DNA of 64,000 nucleotides from Nevskia sp. (GCF_021732705.1 NZ_JAKFUM010000005.1:1-64000); one strand, 5' to 3'. Shown: positions 8,226 to 17,860, numbered from the stretch's first letter. Notes: generated by a model not told the origin, from the letters alone. Translations and numbers: made by a program.

Positions 8226-10235
8226 TCAGGGCTTCACGCGGGCGATCGCGGCAGACAGCGCCTGCCGAGCCGTGCGATCCGCAGACGGGTCGGCCGCGTC
8301 GTTCGGTGGCTGCAGGTAGCGGGCCGCGAGATAGCGCGCCGCTGCTTCGCGGATGGTCGTTGCAAGGTCCGGACGGATGCGGGCCACGCGCGCTGCAAAA
8401 TCAATTGGACCTTCGCCCGGCGCCTGCCGAAGCCCGGCTCGTGCGAGCCGCGCTTGCAGTCGACGCCACAGCTTCAGGGCCTCGTCTTCGCGGTTGACCG
8501 GCGCGGCCCGGCGCAGCAGCAGCAGGCCGAGCACGCCCAGCGCTGCGCTCAGCAGCACGGTCAGCGCGATGATCATGCGGCGCCAGTCGACCAGTCCGAG
8601 CTTGCTCAACACGGCCTGCTGCAGTTCCGGGCCGTAGCCGAGCACCCAGTAGTTCCACTGGGCGTTGAGCCAATCCCAGCGGGCCCTGAGGTCGAAACGC
8701 AAGCCGCTGCGCAACGCGGGATTCAGGAAGGCCGGCAGGTCGTCGCTGGCCAGCGCTTCGCCGATGCCGCGCTCGATCCGCTCCGGTGCGACGGCTGCCG
8801 TCGGGTCGATGCGCAGCCAGCCGCGACCTTCGATCCACACCTCGGTCCAGGCGTGGGCATCGCTCTGGCGAACGATCCAGTAATCGCCGACGGTGCTTTT
8901 CTCGCCGCCCTGATAGCCGGTGACGATGCGCGCCGGGATGCCGGCTGCGCGCATCAGCACCGCGAAGCTGGAGGCGTAGTGCTCGCAGAAGCCGCGCCGG
9001 GTGTCGAACAGGAACTCGTCGACGCTGTCGCGGCCGAGCGCCGGCGGCTGCAGGGTGTAATAGAACGTCTGCTCGCGATAACGGCGCAGCGCCTCGCGCA
9101 CGATCGCGTCGTCACCGAGCCCCTGTGCACGCCAGCTGCGGGCAAGTGCCGCGGTCCGCGGATTGCTGGTGCGCGGCAGGCGCGTCAGCCACTCGCGCTG
9201 GCGTGCCGACATCGCGGGCTGCAGACGGTATTGCACCTGCGATTGCAGTCGATAGAGGCGGCGCTCGCGAACCTCGCCCTGACTCAGCACCAGCTGGTAG
9301 TCGCCGTTCAGTTCGGCGTCCTGAGGCAGGCCGAAGCGTGATGGCAGATCCAGCGCGAACAGCCAGCGCGCGCGATTCGGTTCGAGCACGACTTCGTAGC
9401 GGATCACCGGCCCGGACAGCTCGGCGGAAGGCACGCCGTCCTCCGACGGGCGGAAGCCCGGGTCCCACTTGCGGCCGTCGAACCGCGAGAACACCGGGCC
9501 GCGCCAGTAGCGGGCGTTCGGGGCCGGCACCGTGTCGTCGAAGCGGACGCGGAATGCGGTTTCGCCGGACTGGATCAGGCTCGAGATCTCGCCCGGCGCC
9601 ATCGAATCCGACAGCCCCGAGCGCGCCGCGCCGGAATCGGCCGGCAGGCCCCAGATCGGCCCCGGAATGCGCGGAAACAGCACGAAGATCAGCAGCATCA
9701 GCGGCAGCGCACGCAGCACCATGCCGCCGGCGAGATTCAGCACCGGGCGCAGCGCCAGCCCGCCGCCCGGATGGTTGGCGTCGATCAGCACGCCCGTGAT
9801 CAGGGTCGCACAGACCAGCAGGTAGGCGGCCGTCCAGATTTCCTGCGAGAACAGGAAATGGGTGATCAGCAGGAAATACATCAGGAACACCATGACCATG
9901 GTGTCGCGCCGGGCGCGCAGCTCGGTGAGCTTGAGCGCGGCCATCACGGTGATCAGCGCCACACCGGCGGTCTGGCCGCTCACCCGCCCGAAGCTGGCGT
10001 AGATGCCGGCGAACGCGCTGAAGGTCAGCACCACACGCACAGCACCTGACAGCATGCGCCAGCCGTTCAGCGCCGCCGCCGCGCGCCAGCCGATCAGCAC
10101 CACGACCAGCGCCGCCGCCCAGATCGGCAGCCTCGGCAGATGCGGCGTCAGCACGATGGTCAGCACCGCGAGCAGGCGCAGCATCGCGACACGCGGCAGC
10201 AGATCGACGACCGGGCGGGGTGACTTGCGGATCAT
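8226..10235 (-). CDS. tgpA: TgpA-type membrane transglutaminase (DUF3488 + transglutaminase core)
   Basis: A 669-residue membrane protein. Residues about 15-190 contain a cluster of hydrophobic helices (DUF3488), followed by a large extracytoplasmic part with the transglutaminase-like core: C417 in RRGFCEHYASSF, H461 in SDAHAWTEVW and D477 in RIDPTAAV form the Cys-His-Asp triad. A final membrane helix (about 557-577) precedes a cytoplasmic tail. The Pseudomonas aeruginosa homologue TgpA is essential and faces the periplasm. Its start overlaps the DUF58 stop by 4 nt, completing the common MoxR-DUF58-TgpA set. The substrate is unknown; a role in envelope maintenance is the usual suggestion. Confidence 0.92.
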   Translation of the reverse strand: MIRKSPRPVVDLLPRVAMLRLLAVLTIVLTPHLPRLPIWAAALVVVLIGWRAAAALNGWRMLSGAVRVVLTFSAFAGIYASFGRVSGQTAGVALITVMAALKLTELRARRDTMVMVFLMYFLLITHFLFSQEIWTAAYLLVCATLITGVLIDANHPGGGLALRPVLNLAGGMVLRALPLMLLIFVLFPRIPGPIWGLPADSGAARSGLSDSMAPGEISSLIQSGETAFRVRFDDTVPAPNARYWRGPVFSRFDGRKWDPGFRPSEDGVPSAELSGPVIRYEVVLEPNRARWLFALDLPSRFGLPQDAELNGDYQLVLSQGEVRERRLYRLQSQVQYRLQPAMSARQREWLTRLPRTSNPRTAALARSWRAQGLGDDAIVREALRRYREQTFYYTLQPPALGRDSVDEFLFDTRRGFCEHYASSFAVLMRAAGIPARIVTGYQGGEKSTVGDYWIVRQSDAHAWTEVWIEGRGWLRIDPTAAVAPERIERGIGEALASDDLPAFLNPALRSGLRFDLRARWDWLNAQWNYWVLGYGPELQQAVLSKLGLVDWRRMIIALTVLLSAALGVLGLLLLRRAAPVNREDEALKLWRRLQARLARAGLRQAPGEGPIDFAARVARIRPDLATTIREAAARYLAARYLQPPNDAADPSADRTARQALSAAIARVKP

Positions 10236-11191
10236 CGATGCAGCGCCAGCGCCTGCAGGCAGCGATGACGATGACTGTCACCGCTCGCCGGCTCGATGAT
10301 CTGCCCCGGCAGCCTGAGACCATACGACTGCGCGTCGGCATCGGCATCGACGATCCAGCGCGCCAGCTGCGACAGGCGCTGCTCGACATCCCAGCCGGCC
10401 GGCAGACTGGCCCAGTCGAACCAGCGCTGGTCATCCACCGCTTCGGCGAACTGCTTGACCATCAGGTGCGGATGCTTGGCGAGGCTTTTCCAGTGGATCG
10501 CGCGCAAGGCGTCACCCGGCTGGTAGCTGCGCAGCCCGGCGAATTCCTCCGGCCCCGGACGCTCGCCGCTGGCATCGCCGTCGCCGCCCTGCGTGGCTGG
10601 CGGCGTCGCGCCGAGCGCGGCCGGCTTCGGGTACACGAGCGCCTGCAGATCGAGCTCGACCCAGGTCCAGGCGTGGAACAGGCCGACCGGAAACTCGGTC
10701 GATACCGCGAAGCGCGGCGCGGGCAGCCAGCCGCGGCGACGGCTCGGCAGGCTCAGCCGCAGCACGGCACGATCGCGCGGGGCGATGTCGACGTGCGTCG
10801 CCGGTGTCGCGTCCTGCCACGCGGCGGTCAGCGCATAGCGGGCGGCGGCGGAAGGATTGTCGAGCGTCAGCGCGAAGCTCGCGGGATCGCCGGCGAAGAC
10901 CGGCTCGACGCGACTCGCGGCGACCTGCAGGTTCACCAGGTTGCCGTGCGTGTAGTGCATCGCCAGCAGGCCGATGCCGGCCAGCAGGAAAGTCAGCGCG
11001 AACGCCATGCTGTTCGAATAGTTCATCGCGCCGAGCAGCATCGTGAACAGCAGCAGGCCGAAGCCGTAGCCGTAGCGCGTCGGCACGATGTAGACGCGGC
11101 GCCGGTGGATCGACCACGGGCCGGGCACGCGTGGCGTGCGCGCGGCGATCCATTGCTGGATGCGTCGGCGTGCCGCGGCCCAGGGCGTCAT
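10232..11191 (-). CDS. DUF58 domain protein (vWA-like, MoxR-associated)
   Basis: A 319-residue protein with two membrane helices near residues 40-80 (YGFGLLLFTMLLGAMNYSNS and the following hydrophobic run) and a C-terminal DUF58 signature, RSYQPGDALRAIHWKSLAK, the hallmark of the family. DUF58 proteins are partners of MoxR AAA+ ATPases and have a degenerate von Willebrand-like fold. It lies between the MoxR gene (34 nt upstream) and tgpA (4-nt overlap), so the three are almost certainly one transcript. The biochemical role remains unassigned. Confidence 0.9.
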   Translation of the reverse strand: MTPWAAARRRIQQWIAARTPRVPGPWSIHRRRVYIVPTRYGYGFGLLLFTMLLGAMNYSNSMAFALTFLLAGIGLLAMHYTHGNLVNLQVAASRVEPVFAGDPASFALTLDNPSAAARYALTAAWQDATPATHVDIAPRDRAVLRLSLPSRRRGWLPAPRFAVSTEFPVGLFHAWTWVELDLQALVYPKPAALGATPPATQGGDGDASGERPGPEEFAGLRSYQPGDALRAIHWKSLAKHPHLMVKQFAEAVDDQRWFDWASLPAGWDVEQRLSQLARWIVDADADAQSYGLRLPGQIIEPASGDSHRHRCLQALALHR

Positions 11192-11225
11192 CGCGGCCCC
11201 GAGCCCGGCGGCGCGCTGACGGCGA

Positions 11226-12134
11226 TCACGGAATCGCCACCGCCGCCAGAATGTCGTCGGCGATCGCCCGGGCGTCGCTGCGTTCGGCCACGGTCAGGCG
11301 GTGCGCGGCCACCGCGACGAACACCGCCTGCACGTCTTCCGGAATCACGCCCGTGCGTCCTTCGAGCAGCGCCCAGGCCTGCGCGGCGTGCTTCAGCGCA
11401 AGGCCGGCGCGCGGCGACAGGCCGTGCCGCAGCGCGCGGTGCTCGCGCGTGGCGCGGATCAGCGCCATCAGGTATTCGACCAGCGCCGGACTGGTCCGCA
11501 CGCTGCGCACCTGCCGCTGGAACTCGCGCAGTTGCACCGTGCCGATCACCGGCGGCAGGTCGGCCAGCAGATCGCGGCGTTCCGGCTCGATCAGCAGCGC
11601 GCGTTCGGCGTCCCGCGAGGGATAGCCGAGCGACAGCTTCATCAGGAAGCGGTCGAGCTGGGATTCCGGCAGCGGGTAGGTGCCGATCTGCTCGCCCGGG
11701 TTCTGGGTGGCGACGACGAAGAACGGATCGGGCAGGGCGCGCGTCGCGCCGTCGCTGGTGACCTGCCGCTCTTCCATCGCTTCCAGCAGCGCGCTCTGGG
11801 TCTTGGGGCTGGCGCGGTTGATCTCGTCGGCCAGCACCACTTCGGAGAAAACCGGGCCGGGATGAAAGCGAAAGGTCGCGGTCGGCGCGTCGAAGATCGA
11901 CACGCCCAGAATGTCGGCCGGCAGCAGGTCGCTGGTGAACTGCACGCGGTGGAAGTCCAGACCGAAGACGCGGGCCAGCGCCAGCGCCAAGGTCGTCTTG
12001 CCGACGCCGGGGACGTCTTCGATCAACAGATGACCGCGCGCCAGCAGGCAGGCCAGCGCGAGCCGGAGCTGGCGTTCCTTGCCGAGAACGATGCCGGACA
12101 GCGCCTGAAGGACAGCCTGTAGCGATGGATTCAT
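11226..12134 (-). CDS. MoxR-family AAA+ ATPase
   Basis: A 302-residue ATPase. The Walker A motif is EDVPGVGKTT (39-48) and Walker B is VVLADEINRA with D103/E104. The family-typical ALLEAMEERQVT block and the sensor motif ATQNPGEQIGTYPLPESQLDRF follow. MoxR proteins act as chaperone-like remodelling ATPases, usually paired with DUF58/vWA proteins. It overlaps the end of the phosphatidylserine decarboxylase gene by 4 nt, so translation is probably coupled to the lipid gene upstream, an unusual pairing. Confidence 0.93.
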   Translation of the reverse strand: MNPSLQAVLQALSGIVLGKERQLRLALACLLARGHLLIEDVPGVGKTTLALALARVFGLDFHRVQFTSDLLPADILGVSIFDAPTATFRFHPGPVFSEVVLADEINRASPKTQSALLEAMEERQVTSDGATRALPDPFFVVATQNPGEQIGTYPLPESQLDRFLMKLSLGYPSRDAERALLIEPERRDLLADLPPVIGTVQLREFQRQVRSVRTSPALVEYLMALIRATREHRALRHGLSPRAGLALKHAAQAWALLEGRTGVIPEDVQAVFVAVAAHRLTVAERSDARAIADDILAAVAIP

Positions 12135-13015
12135 GCCGGCACGCTTTGCAACACCCGCGCCAGTGGCTGGCCGAGCGTCACCGGCTGTCCGGCGTCGAGG
12201 CTCGCCAGCCAGTCCAGTGCGCCGCGCGGGGCCAGCAGCACGACGGTCGAGCCCATGTGGAAGCGGCCCATCTCGTCGCCGCGAGCCAGCGCGATGGCGT
12301 GTTCCGGCGTGTGGTGGAACGGCTGGCTGCCGCGATCATGCGGCGGCGTCAGCCGGCCGCCCCAGACGGTCTCGACGCCACCGACGAACAGCGCACCGAC
12401 CATCACCACGGCCATCGGCCCGAACGCGGTATCGAAGATCGCGACCATCCGCTCGTTGCGCGAGAACAGCCGCGGCATCGACCGCGCGGTCGCCGGATTG
12501 ACGCTGAACAGGCGGCCCGGCACGTAGGTCCAGCGACGCAGGCGGCCACCGAACGGCACGTGCACGCGGTGGTAGTTGTGCGGAGCGAGGTAAATGGTGG
12601 CGAACGTGCCGCCATCGAAGGCTTGTGCCAGGTCCGGGTCGGCCAGCAGTTCGGCCGCCGTGTAGTCATGTCCCTTCGCCTGGAAGATCCGGCCATCGCG
12701 GATCGGGCCGAGCTGGCTGATGCGACCATCGACCGGGCAGGCGAAGGTGTCCGGATCCTTCGGTTGCGGCCGGGCGCCGTGCTTCAGTGCGCGGGTGAAG
12801 AAATCATTGAAGTTCCGGTATTCCTCGATCGTCTCGCGCTCGGCTTCCGCTAGATCGATCGGGTAGCCGCGCAGGAACGTGCGGATGAACGTGTTCTTGA
12901 ACGTCGTGTTGTCGACTTCGGCGATGCGGTACATCAGCGCGGACAGGGCGCGCGTCGGCAGACAGCGCTGGACGGCGGCGAACAGGGTGTCGCCGAGGCT
13001 GGCGTCGGTGGTCAT
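12131..13015 (-). CDS. psd: Phosphatidylserine decarboxylase proenzyme
   Basis: Converts phosphatidylserine to phosphatidylethanolamine at the inner membrane. Start MTTDASLGDT is chosen at the ATG at 13015; the protein is 294 residues, as expected. The proenzyme self-cleaves before the serine of the C-terminal GST motif to make the pyruvoyl group; here the motif is MGST (254-257) where E. coli has LGST, a change of the residue before the cleavage glycine only. The upstream catalytic blocks CPVDGRIS and LAPHNYHRVH are intact. It lies 26 nt downstream of the SCO1 gene and overlaps the MoxR gene by 4 nt. Confidence 0.95.
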   Translation of the reverse strand: MTTDASLGDTLFAAVQRCLPTRALSALMYRIAEVDNTTFKNTFIRTFLRGYPIDLAEAERETIEEYRNFNDFFTRALKHGARPQPKDPDTFACPVDGRISQLGPIRDGRIFQAKGHDYTAAELLADPDLAQAFDGGTFATIYLAPHNYHRVHVPFGGRLRRWTYVPGRLFSVNPATARSMPRLFSRNERMVAIFDTAFGPMAVVMVGALFVGGVETVWGGRLTPPHDRGSQPFHHTPEHAIALARGDEMGRFHMGSTVVLLAPRGALDWLASLDAGQPVTLGQPLARVLQSVPA

Positions 13016-13041
13016 GGAGCGTGGGTCGGTCGGGAGGGAAT

Positions 13042-13671
13042 TCAGCGGCGGCTGGCGAGCAGGGTATTGAGATCGGCCGCCATCGTGTCCGGCTTGAACG
13101 GCGGCGTCAGGTAGCCGGCAATGCGGCCCTGCGGATCGATCAGGATCAGCGCCGTCGAATGGTCGATCGTGTAGCTGTCCGGCGTGGCGCCATCGACCTT
13201 GGCGTAGACGAAGCCTAGGTTGCGGCCAAGCGCTTCGAGCTGGGCATCGGTACCGGTGACGCCGACGAAGGCCGGATTGAAGAAGCGCACGTACTGGCCG
13301 ATTTTCTCCGGCGTATCGCGGCCCGGATCGACCGACACGAACATTACGCGCACCTGATCGGCGGTGGCGCCGAGCTTCGCCGTCATCGCCTTCAGCTCGG
13401 CCAGGGTGGTCGGGCAGACGTCCGGGCAGAACGTGAAGCCGGCGAAGACCACCGTCCAGTGGCCGGCCAGATCGGCATTGGTGAACGGCGCGCCGGTGTC
13501 GCGGGTCAGGCTGAACGGCTCGACCGGCCGCGGCGACTTCAGGATCGTGCCGGACGTGATCTCGACCGCTTCCGGCTTCAGCAGCACGGTGCCGGCGAAA
13601 ATGCCCGTCAGCACGGCGATCGCCACCAGCAACACCCACAGGCCCAGCCCCTTCCGTTCCGCCTTCGCCAC
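13042..13671 (-). CDS. SCO1/SenC family copper chaperone
   Basis: A membrane-anchored thioredoxin-fold protein that delivers copper to the CuA site of cytochrome c oxidase. The GTG at 13671 is chosen because AGGAG lies 8 nt ahead; another GTG three codons upstream overlaps that site. One membrane helix (residues about 11-30) is followed by the domain with the copper ligands C82 and C86 (TFCPDVCPTT) and H171 (TIDHSTALIL). 209 residues. It is divergent from prmB and is the first visible gene of the psd-moxR-tgpA chain. Confidence 0.92.
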   Translation of the reverse strand: MAKAERKGLGLWVLLVAIAVLTGIFAGTVLLKPEAVEITSGTILKSPRPVEPFSLTRDTGAPFTNADLAGHWTVVFAGFTFCPDVCPTTLAELKAMTAKLGATADQVRVMFVSVDPGRDTPEKIGQYVRFFNPAFVGVTGTDAQLEALGRNLGFVYAKVDGATPDSYTIDHSTALILIDPQGRIAGYLTPPFKPDTMAADLNTLLASRR

Positions 13672-13806
13672 CCGTCGCACTCCTGTCTGATCTGCTGCAA
13701 ACCGGCCTTCATCGTCGCCGAACGCGCCGGCAATCGGCTCGCCAGCCTTGGCGTTGCCTCGGCCGGAACCGCATACTTTACGGATTATCACGTCTAGCCC
13801 CCGTTC

Positions 13807-14730
13807 ATGTCCGACACACCCGATGTCCTCGCGCCGCTGCGCACCGTGCGCGACCTGATTCGCTGGGGCGCGTCCGAGTTCAATCGTCAGGGGCTGGTAT
13901 TCGGGCACGGCACCGACAATGCGCTGGACGAGGCGTTTCACCTCGTGCTGTCGACCCTGAAACTGCCGTTCGACCTGCCGGCGGCCTACCTCGCGACGCA
14001 TCTGGCCGATTACGAGCGCGCCGCGGTGATCGCCGTGCTGCGCGAGCGGGTCGCCAGCCGCAAGCCGGCGCCTTACCTGACCGGCATCGCCTACTTCTGC
14101 GGCCTGGAATTCGAGGTCAACGAGAAAACGCTGGTGCCGCGTTCGCCGATCGGCGAAATGATCGAATCCGGCTTCCAGCCGTGGCTGCCGAGCGAGCCGG
14201 CGACGATCCTCGACCTGTGTTCGGGTTCCGGCTGCATCGGCATTGCGAGCGCGTTCGCGTTCCCGCAGGCCACGGTCGATCTGGCCGAGATCGACGATGG
14301 CGCCGCCGCCGTGCTGGTTCGCAACATCGCGCGCCATCATCTGAACGAGCGCGTGCGGCCGGTGATCGGCGATCTGTTCGGCCCGGTCGGCAGCCGTCGC
14401 TACGATCTCATCGTCAGCAACCCGCCGTACGTGCCGACGGCCGAATGGGCCGCGCTGGCCCCGGAATTCCAGCACGAGCCGAAGCGCGCGCTCGAAGCCG
14501 GTGCCGACGGCATGGACATCGTCGAGCGCATCCTGCGCGAAGCGCCGGCCCACCTGAGCGACGACGGCGTGCTGATCTGCGAGATCGGCGGTTCGGACGA
14601 CGAATTCGAAGCCCGCTTCCCCGGCATTCCGGTCGCCTGGCCGGAATTCGAGAAAGGCGGCGACGGCGTCTTCGTCATCACCCGCCGCGACCTGAACGAC
14701 TGGCTGCGCGCCCGCAGCCGCCGCAAGTGA
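13807..14730 (+). CDS. prmB: Ribosomal protein uL3 glutamine N5-methyltransferase
   Basis: A SAM-dependent methyltransferase of 307 residues. The signature IVSNPPYVPTAEW (the NPPY motif that holds the glutamine side chain) and the SAM site ILDLCSGSGCIGI are present, and the length and N-terminal helical domain fit PrmB rather than PrmC. It is followed 53 nt later by aroC; prmB-aroC adjacency is the usual arrangement in gammaproteobacteria, which supports the assignment to PrmB. Confidence 0.92.
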   Translation: MSDTPDVLAPLRTVRDLIRWGASEFNRQGLVFGHGTDNALDEAFHLVLSTLKLPFDLPAAYLATHLADYERAAVIAVLRERVASRKPAPYLTGIAYFCGLEFEVNEKTLVPRSPIGEMIESGFQPWLPSEPATILDLCSGSGCIGIASAFAFPQATVDLAEIDDGAAAVLVRNIARHHLNERVRPVIGDLFGPVGSRRYDLIVSNPPYVPTAEWAALAPEFQHEPKRALEAGADGMDIVERILREAPAHLSDDGVLICEIGGSDDEFEARFPGIPVAWPEFEKGGDGVFVITRRDLNDWLRARSRRK

Positions 14731-14783
14731 TGCGCCGAGCCGCGCCGCTGCCCATCCCCCGTCTGGAAACCGAGTAACGCACG

Positions 14784-15875
14784 ATGTCCGGCAACACCTT
14801 CGGCAAACTGTTCACGGTGACGAGCTTCGGCGAAAGCCACGGTCTGGCCATCGGCTGCGTCGTCGACGGCTGTCCGCCCGGGCTCACGCTGTCCGAGGCC
14901 GACATCCAGCCGGATCTCGATCGCCGCAAGCCGGGCACTTCGAAATACGTCACCCAGCGCAAGGAGCCGGATCAGGTCAGGATTCTGTCCGGCGTCTATC
15001 AGGGCCGCACCACCGGCACGCCGATCGCGCTGCTGATCGAAAACACCGACCAGCGCAGCTACGACTACGACAAGATCAAGGACGTGTTCCGCCCGAACCA
15101 CGCGGACTACGCCTACACCCAGAAATACGGCTTTCGCGACCCGCGCGGCGGAGGTCGCTCATCCGCCCGCGAGACCGCGGTGCGCGTGGCCGCGGCGGCC
15201 ATCGCCAAGAAGTGGCTGAAGGAAAAGTTCGGCACCGAGATCCGCGGCTGGTGCTCGCAGATCGGCGTGCATCCGATGGCGCTGAAGGACTGGGATCAGG
15301 TCGAGCGGAACGCGTTCTTCTGCGGCGATGCCGAGATGATCCCGACCTTGGAAGCCTACATCGACCAGCTGCGTCGCGATGGCGACTCGGTCGGCGCGCG
15401 GGTCAACGTGATCGCCACGAAGGTGCCGCCGGGCCTCGGCGAGCCGGTGTTCGATCGCCTCGACGCCGATCTCGCACACGGCCTGATGAGCATCAACGCG
15501 GTCAAGGGGGTCGAGATCGGCGATGGCTTCGGCGTCGTCAGCCAGCGCGGTACCGAAGGCCGCGATGAAATGACGCCGGACGGCTTCCTCGCCAACCACT
15601 CCGGCGGCGTCTCCGGCGGCATCTCGACCGGCCAGGACGTCCTGGCGTCGATCGCGATCAAGCCGACGTCCAGCATCACCACCCCCGGCAAGACCATCGA
15701 CGCCGACGGCAACGCCACCGAGATGCGCACCACCGGCCGACACGATCCCTGCGTCGGCATCCGCGCCACGCCAATTGCCGAGGCGATGGTCGCGCTGGTG
15801 CTGATCGATCACGCGTTGCGCCATCGCGGGCAGTGCGGCGATGTGGTGCCGGGGACGCCGGATATTTCGCGTTAG
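14784..15875 (+). CDS. aroC: Chorismate synthase
   Basis: Seventh step of the shikimate pathway: FMN-dependent conversion of EPSP to chorismate. 363 residues. The family signatures are all present: GESHG near the N-terminus ([17 protein letters not shown]), the flavin-binding [12 protein letters not shown] block, GDGFG, and the C-terminal [18 protein letters not shown]. No anomalies. It follows prmB and is probably co-transcribed with it. Confidence 0.97.
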   Translation: MSGNTFGKLFTVTSFGESHGLAIGCVVDGCPPGLTLSEADIQPDLDRRKPGTSKYVTQRKEPDQVRILSGVYQGRTTGTPIALLIENTDQRSYDYDKIKDVFRPNHADYAYTQKYGFRDPRGGGRSSARETAVRVAAAAIAKKWLKEKFGTEIRGWCSQIGVHPMALKDWDQVERNAFFCGDAEMIPTLEAYIDQLRRDGDSVGARVNVIATKVPPGLGEPVFDRLDADLAHGLMSINAVKGVEIGDGFGVVSQRGTEGRDEMTPDGFLANHSGGVSGGISTGQDVLASIAIKPTSSITTPGKTIDADGNATEMRTTGRHDPCVGIRATPIAEAMVALVLIDHALRHRGQCGDVVPGTPDISR

Positions 15876-16049
15876 GTGCAAAAAATTGCGACGCTGATCC
15901 TCCGCTTTGCTGCGGCAAAACGGCGGCTGAGCTTGTGCGTTAGCCTCCCAGCGGATCGTGCGGGAATATCAGATTCGACGATTCATTCGTCGTTACGTGA
16001 AAACGGGTTCGAACCCCCCAGGCCGCGAACATGATGGGTGTACGACGAG

Positions 16050-16526
16050 TCAAGGCAGACCTTTGAAATGGGTTGACTTAGCCTGATGGTAGGAATCTGC
16101 GAGGACTCGGTTCGCCAATCTGTGCAGCCATCGGTTGGCCACGAAGCATGAGACGAGATATCCGAGCCCTGAGAAGCCGGTGAAGTAGAGCGCCGCCTTC
16201 AGGAGCCACGGCGATAGCCACGCAAGCGGCCAGAGAATCAGGGCCAGCAAGCCCGGAAAGAACACCGTCGTCGGTGACACTTCAACGCGGCTGTCTTGCA
16301 ACGCGCCGGATTCATTGATCACGACGCGACCCCCTATCAGAATGATCTGGGAACGAAAGGTCTTGATCGAGCCACCTTCGAACGACAATTCAGTATCCGT
16401 AGATGTCGTGAGTCGGGCGCCGGCGCAGCTAAGTTCCTCGGCAAATTGTGTGCGGAACGGATGCAGGGTCCCACGGGTAGGCGAGTCGTTGTTGTGCGAC
16501 ATGCTGGTCGTATGATCGCCAGTCAT
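16050..16526 (-). CDS. Hypothetical membrane protein
   Basis: I do not recognise this 158-residue protein. The first ~90 residues are soluble and beta-rich; two hydrophobic helices follow (about 92-112, VFFPGLLALILWPLAWLSPW, and about 113-130), then a basic tail. The start at 16526 is favoured over an internal ATG at 16502 because it overlaps the stop of the GFA gene as ATGA, implying translational coupling. It is the last gene of a chain with the GFA protein and a small membrane protein. Confidence 0.65.
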   Translation of the reverse strand: MTGDHTTSMSHNNDSPTRGTLHPFRTQFAEELSCAGARLTTSTDTELSFEGGSIKTFRSQIILIGGRVVINESGALQDSRVEVSPTTVFFPGLLALILWPLAWLSPWLLKAALYFTGFSGLGYLVSCFVANRWLHRLANRVLADSYHQAKSTHFKGLP

Positions 16527-16942
16527 GGCGGATCACCATCGAAACGAATCATCGCCTTCGGCAACCGGACCCAGTCGTGCCGCCGCCGGTCGTGGACCGA
16601 TACGGTCGGCGCTGGAAACATCGAATCGCGAAATCCCCCGACCGCGACGCTGACCCGATCGCGCACGCCGTCTTCGGTATGGAACAGGTTGCTGCCGCAG
16701 ACCGGGCAGAAGCGGAACACGAAGCTCGCGCCCTGATCGCCGATGCGCCGATATTCGGTCGCGTTCCCTGTGACGCGATACGGTGCGGCGAAGCTCGCGA
16801 GGGTGGCGAAGACGCTGCCGGTGCGCTGCTGGCACGCGAAGCAATGGCAGACGCCGACGCCGAGTGGTTCGCCGTCGACCTCGATGCGGAGCTGACCGCA
16901 ACCGCAGGCAGCGGTTCGCTTGGTCGTGGCCGGGTTCGTCAT
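16523..16942 (-). CDS. GFA family zinc-binding protein
   Basis: A 139-residue protein of the glutathione-dependent formaldehyde-activating enzyme family. The cysteines that bind two zinc ions are present: ACGCGQ (13, 15), VCHCFAC (32, 34, 37) and FCPVC (79, 82). Members of this fold are common and most do not act on formaldehyde, so I make no substrate claim. The ATG at 16942 overlaps the stop of the upstream membrane-protein gene by 4 nt, and its own stop overlaps the next start by 4 nt. Confidence 0.85.
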   Translation of the reverse strand: MTNPATTKRTAACGCGQLRIEVDGEPLGVGVCHCFACQQRTGSVFATLASFAAPYRVTGNATEYRRIGDQGASFVFRFCPVCGSNLFHTEDGVRDRVSVAVGGFRDSMFPAPTVSVHDRRRHDWVRLPKAMIRFDGDPP

Positions 16943-17343
16943 GCGAGCCGCGCGGGAATTCGGCCGATCGAAAGCTGCCAGGCGAGCCAGCCTGCGGCAG
17001 CGATGTCGTAGGCGCCGCAGAAACCCGGCCACCACGACGGCACGCCGGGATTGTCGACGAGGTGGCCGTGCACGGCGTCCATCGCGCCATGAGCGGCGAG
17101 TGCCGCGACCACCCACCACAGATTGATCCGGAAGCCGGCGACGGCCAGCGCGACGAAACCGGTCGCGATCACGCCGTCGGCGATCAGGGCGTCGGTCGAG
17201 CCGGCCATCACCGCGAACAGCAGGTAGTAGCTCGCGATCACCATCGTCACGATCGGGTACAGCGCGCGGTCGCGGTCCAGCCCAAGGCCGCGCGTGGCGA
17301 TGCCGATCACCAGCGCCAGCATGAGGCCGATCAGCAGGTCCAT
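16939..17343 (-). CDS. Small integral membrane protein, function unknown
   Basis: 134 residues with four predicted membrane helices, starting MDLLIGLMLALVIGIA. A motif HGAMDAVHGHLVDNPG in the last loop contains three histidines and two aspartates and could bind a metal, but I cannot place it in a family. It lies 4 nt after the OsmC gene and overlaps the GFA gene by 4 nt, so the three are likely expressed together. Confidence 0.7.
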   Translation of the reverse strand: MDLLIGLMLALVIGIATRGLGLDRDRALYPIVTMVIASYYLLFAVMAGSTDALIADGVIATGFVALAVAGFRINLWWVVAALAAHGAMDAVHGHLVDNPGVPSWWPGFCGAYDIAAAGWLAWQLSIGRIPARLA

Positions 17344-17347
17344 GGGC

Positions 17348-17830
17348 TCAGGCGTCCGGGCCGGTCAGCAGCACCGGTTCGCAGCGCAGTTCGGTGCGCA
17401 CCGAGTTCGCGATGAAGCATTCGGCGTGTGCCTCGTGATGCATCTCGGCGAACGCGGCGGCATCCGGCAGGGGTGCTCCGGAAAAGCGGACCTGCGGCCG
17501 CAAGGTGACGACGGTCATCGCGAGCTTGCCGTCGGCATTCCTGTCCATCACGCCTTCGGCTGCGTCGGCGTAATGGTCCACACAGTAACCGCGCCCGGCC
17601 GCGATCGACAGGAACCACAGCATGTGGCAGCTCGACAGCGACGCGACGAACAGTTCCTCGGGATCGGCGCCAGCCGGGTCGGACAGCGGCGCGCGGACGA
17701 CCAGCGGCGACGACGACGCCAGCAGCTCGGCGCCGCCATCGAAGCTGATGCGGTGGCGGCGCGGGTAGCGGTTGTCGGTGAACACGGCATCGCCGCGGTG
17801 CCAGTCGATCTCGGCGGTGTAGTGGTGCAT
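17348..17830 (-). CDS. OsmC family peroxidase-like protein
   Basis: 160 residues of the OsmC/Ohr fold. The two redox cysteines lie in SSCHMLWFL and HAECFIANSV, as expected for members that reduce organic hydroperoxides with a lipoyl- or thiol-dependent partner. The ADPEELFVASLSSCH block is typical of the YhfA/OsmC branch rather than Ohr. It is the upstream neighbour of a small membrane protein and GFA chain and is followed on the other side by a GNAT gene on the same strand. Confidence 0.88.
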   Translation of the reverse strand: MHHYTAEIDWHRGDAVFTDNRYPRRHRISFDGGAELLASSSPLVVRAPLSDPAGADPEELFVASLSSCHMLWFLSIAAGRGYCVDHYADAAEGVMDRNADGKLAMTVVTLRPQVRFSGAPLPDAAAFAEMHHEAHAECFIANSVRTELRCEPVLLTGPDA

Positions 17831-17860
17831 GGTGCGAATCCGGGAACAAACCGGTGGCCA

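Noticed and set aside
7842-9341. 499-residue plus-strand open frame opposite the TgpA gene
   Set aside because: It is low-complexity and Arg/Ala/Gln-rich, the usual product of reading a GC-rich gene on the wrong strand; the minus strand encodes a clear transglutaminase.
16005-16016. GGGTTCGAACCC resembles the T-arm of a tRNA and could mark an attachment site
   Set aside because: No acceptor or anticodon arm can be built around it; a 12-nt palindrome alone is not evidence.
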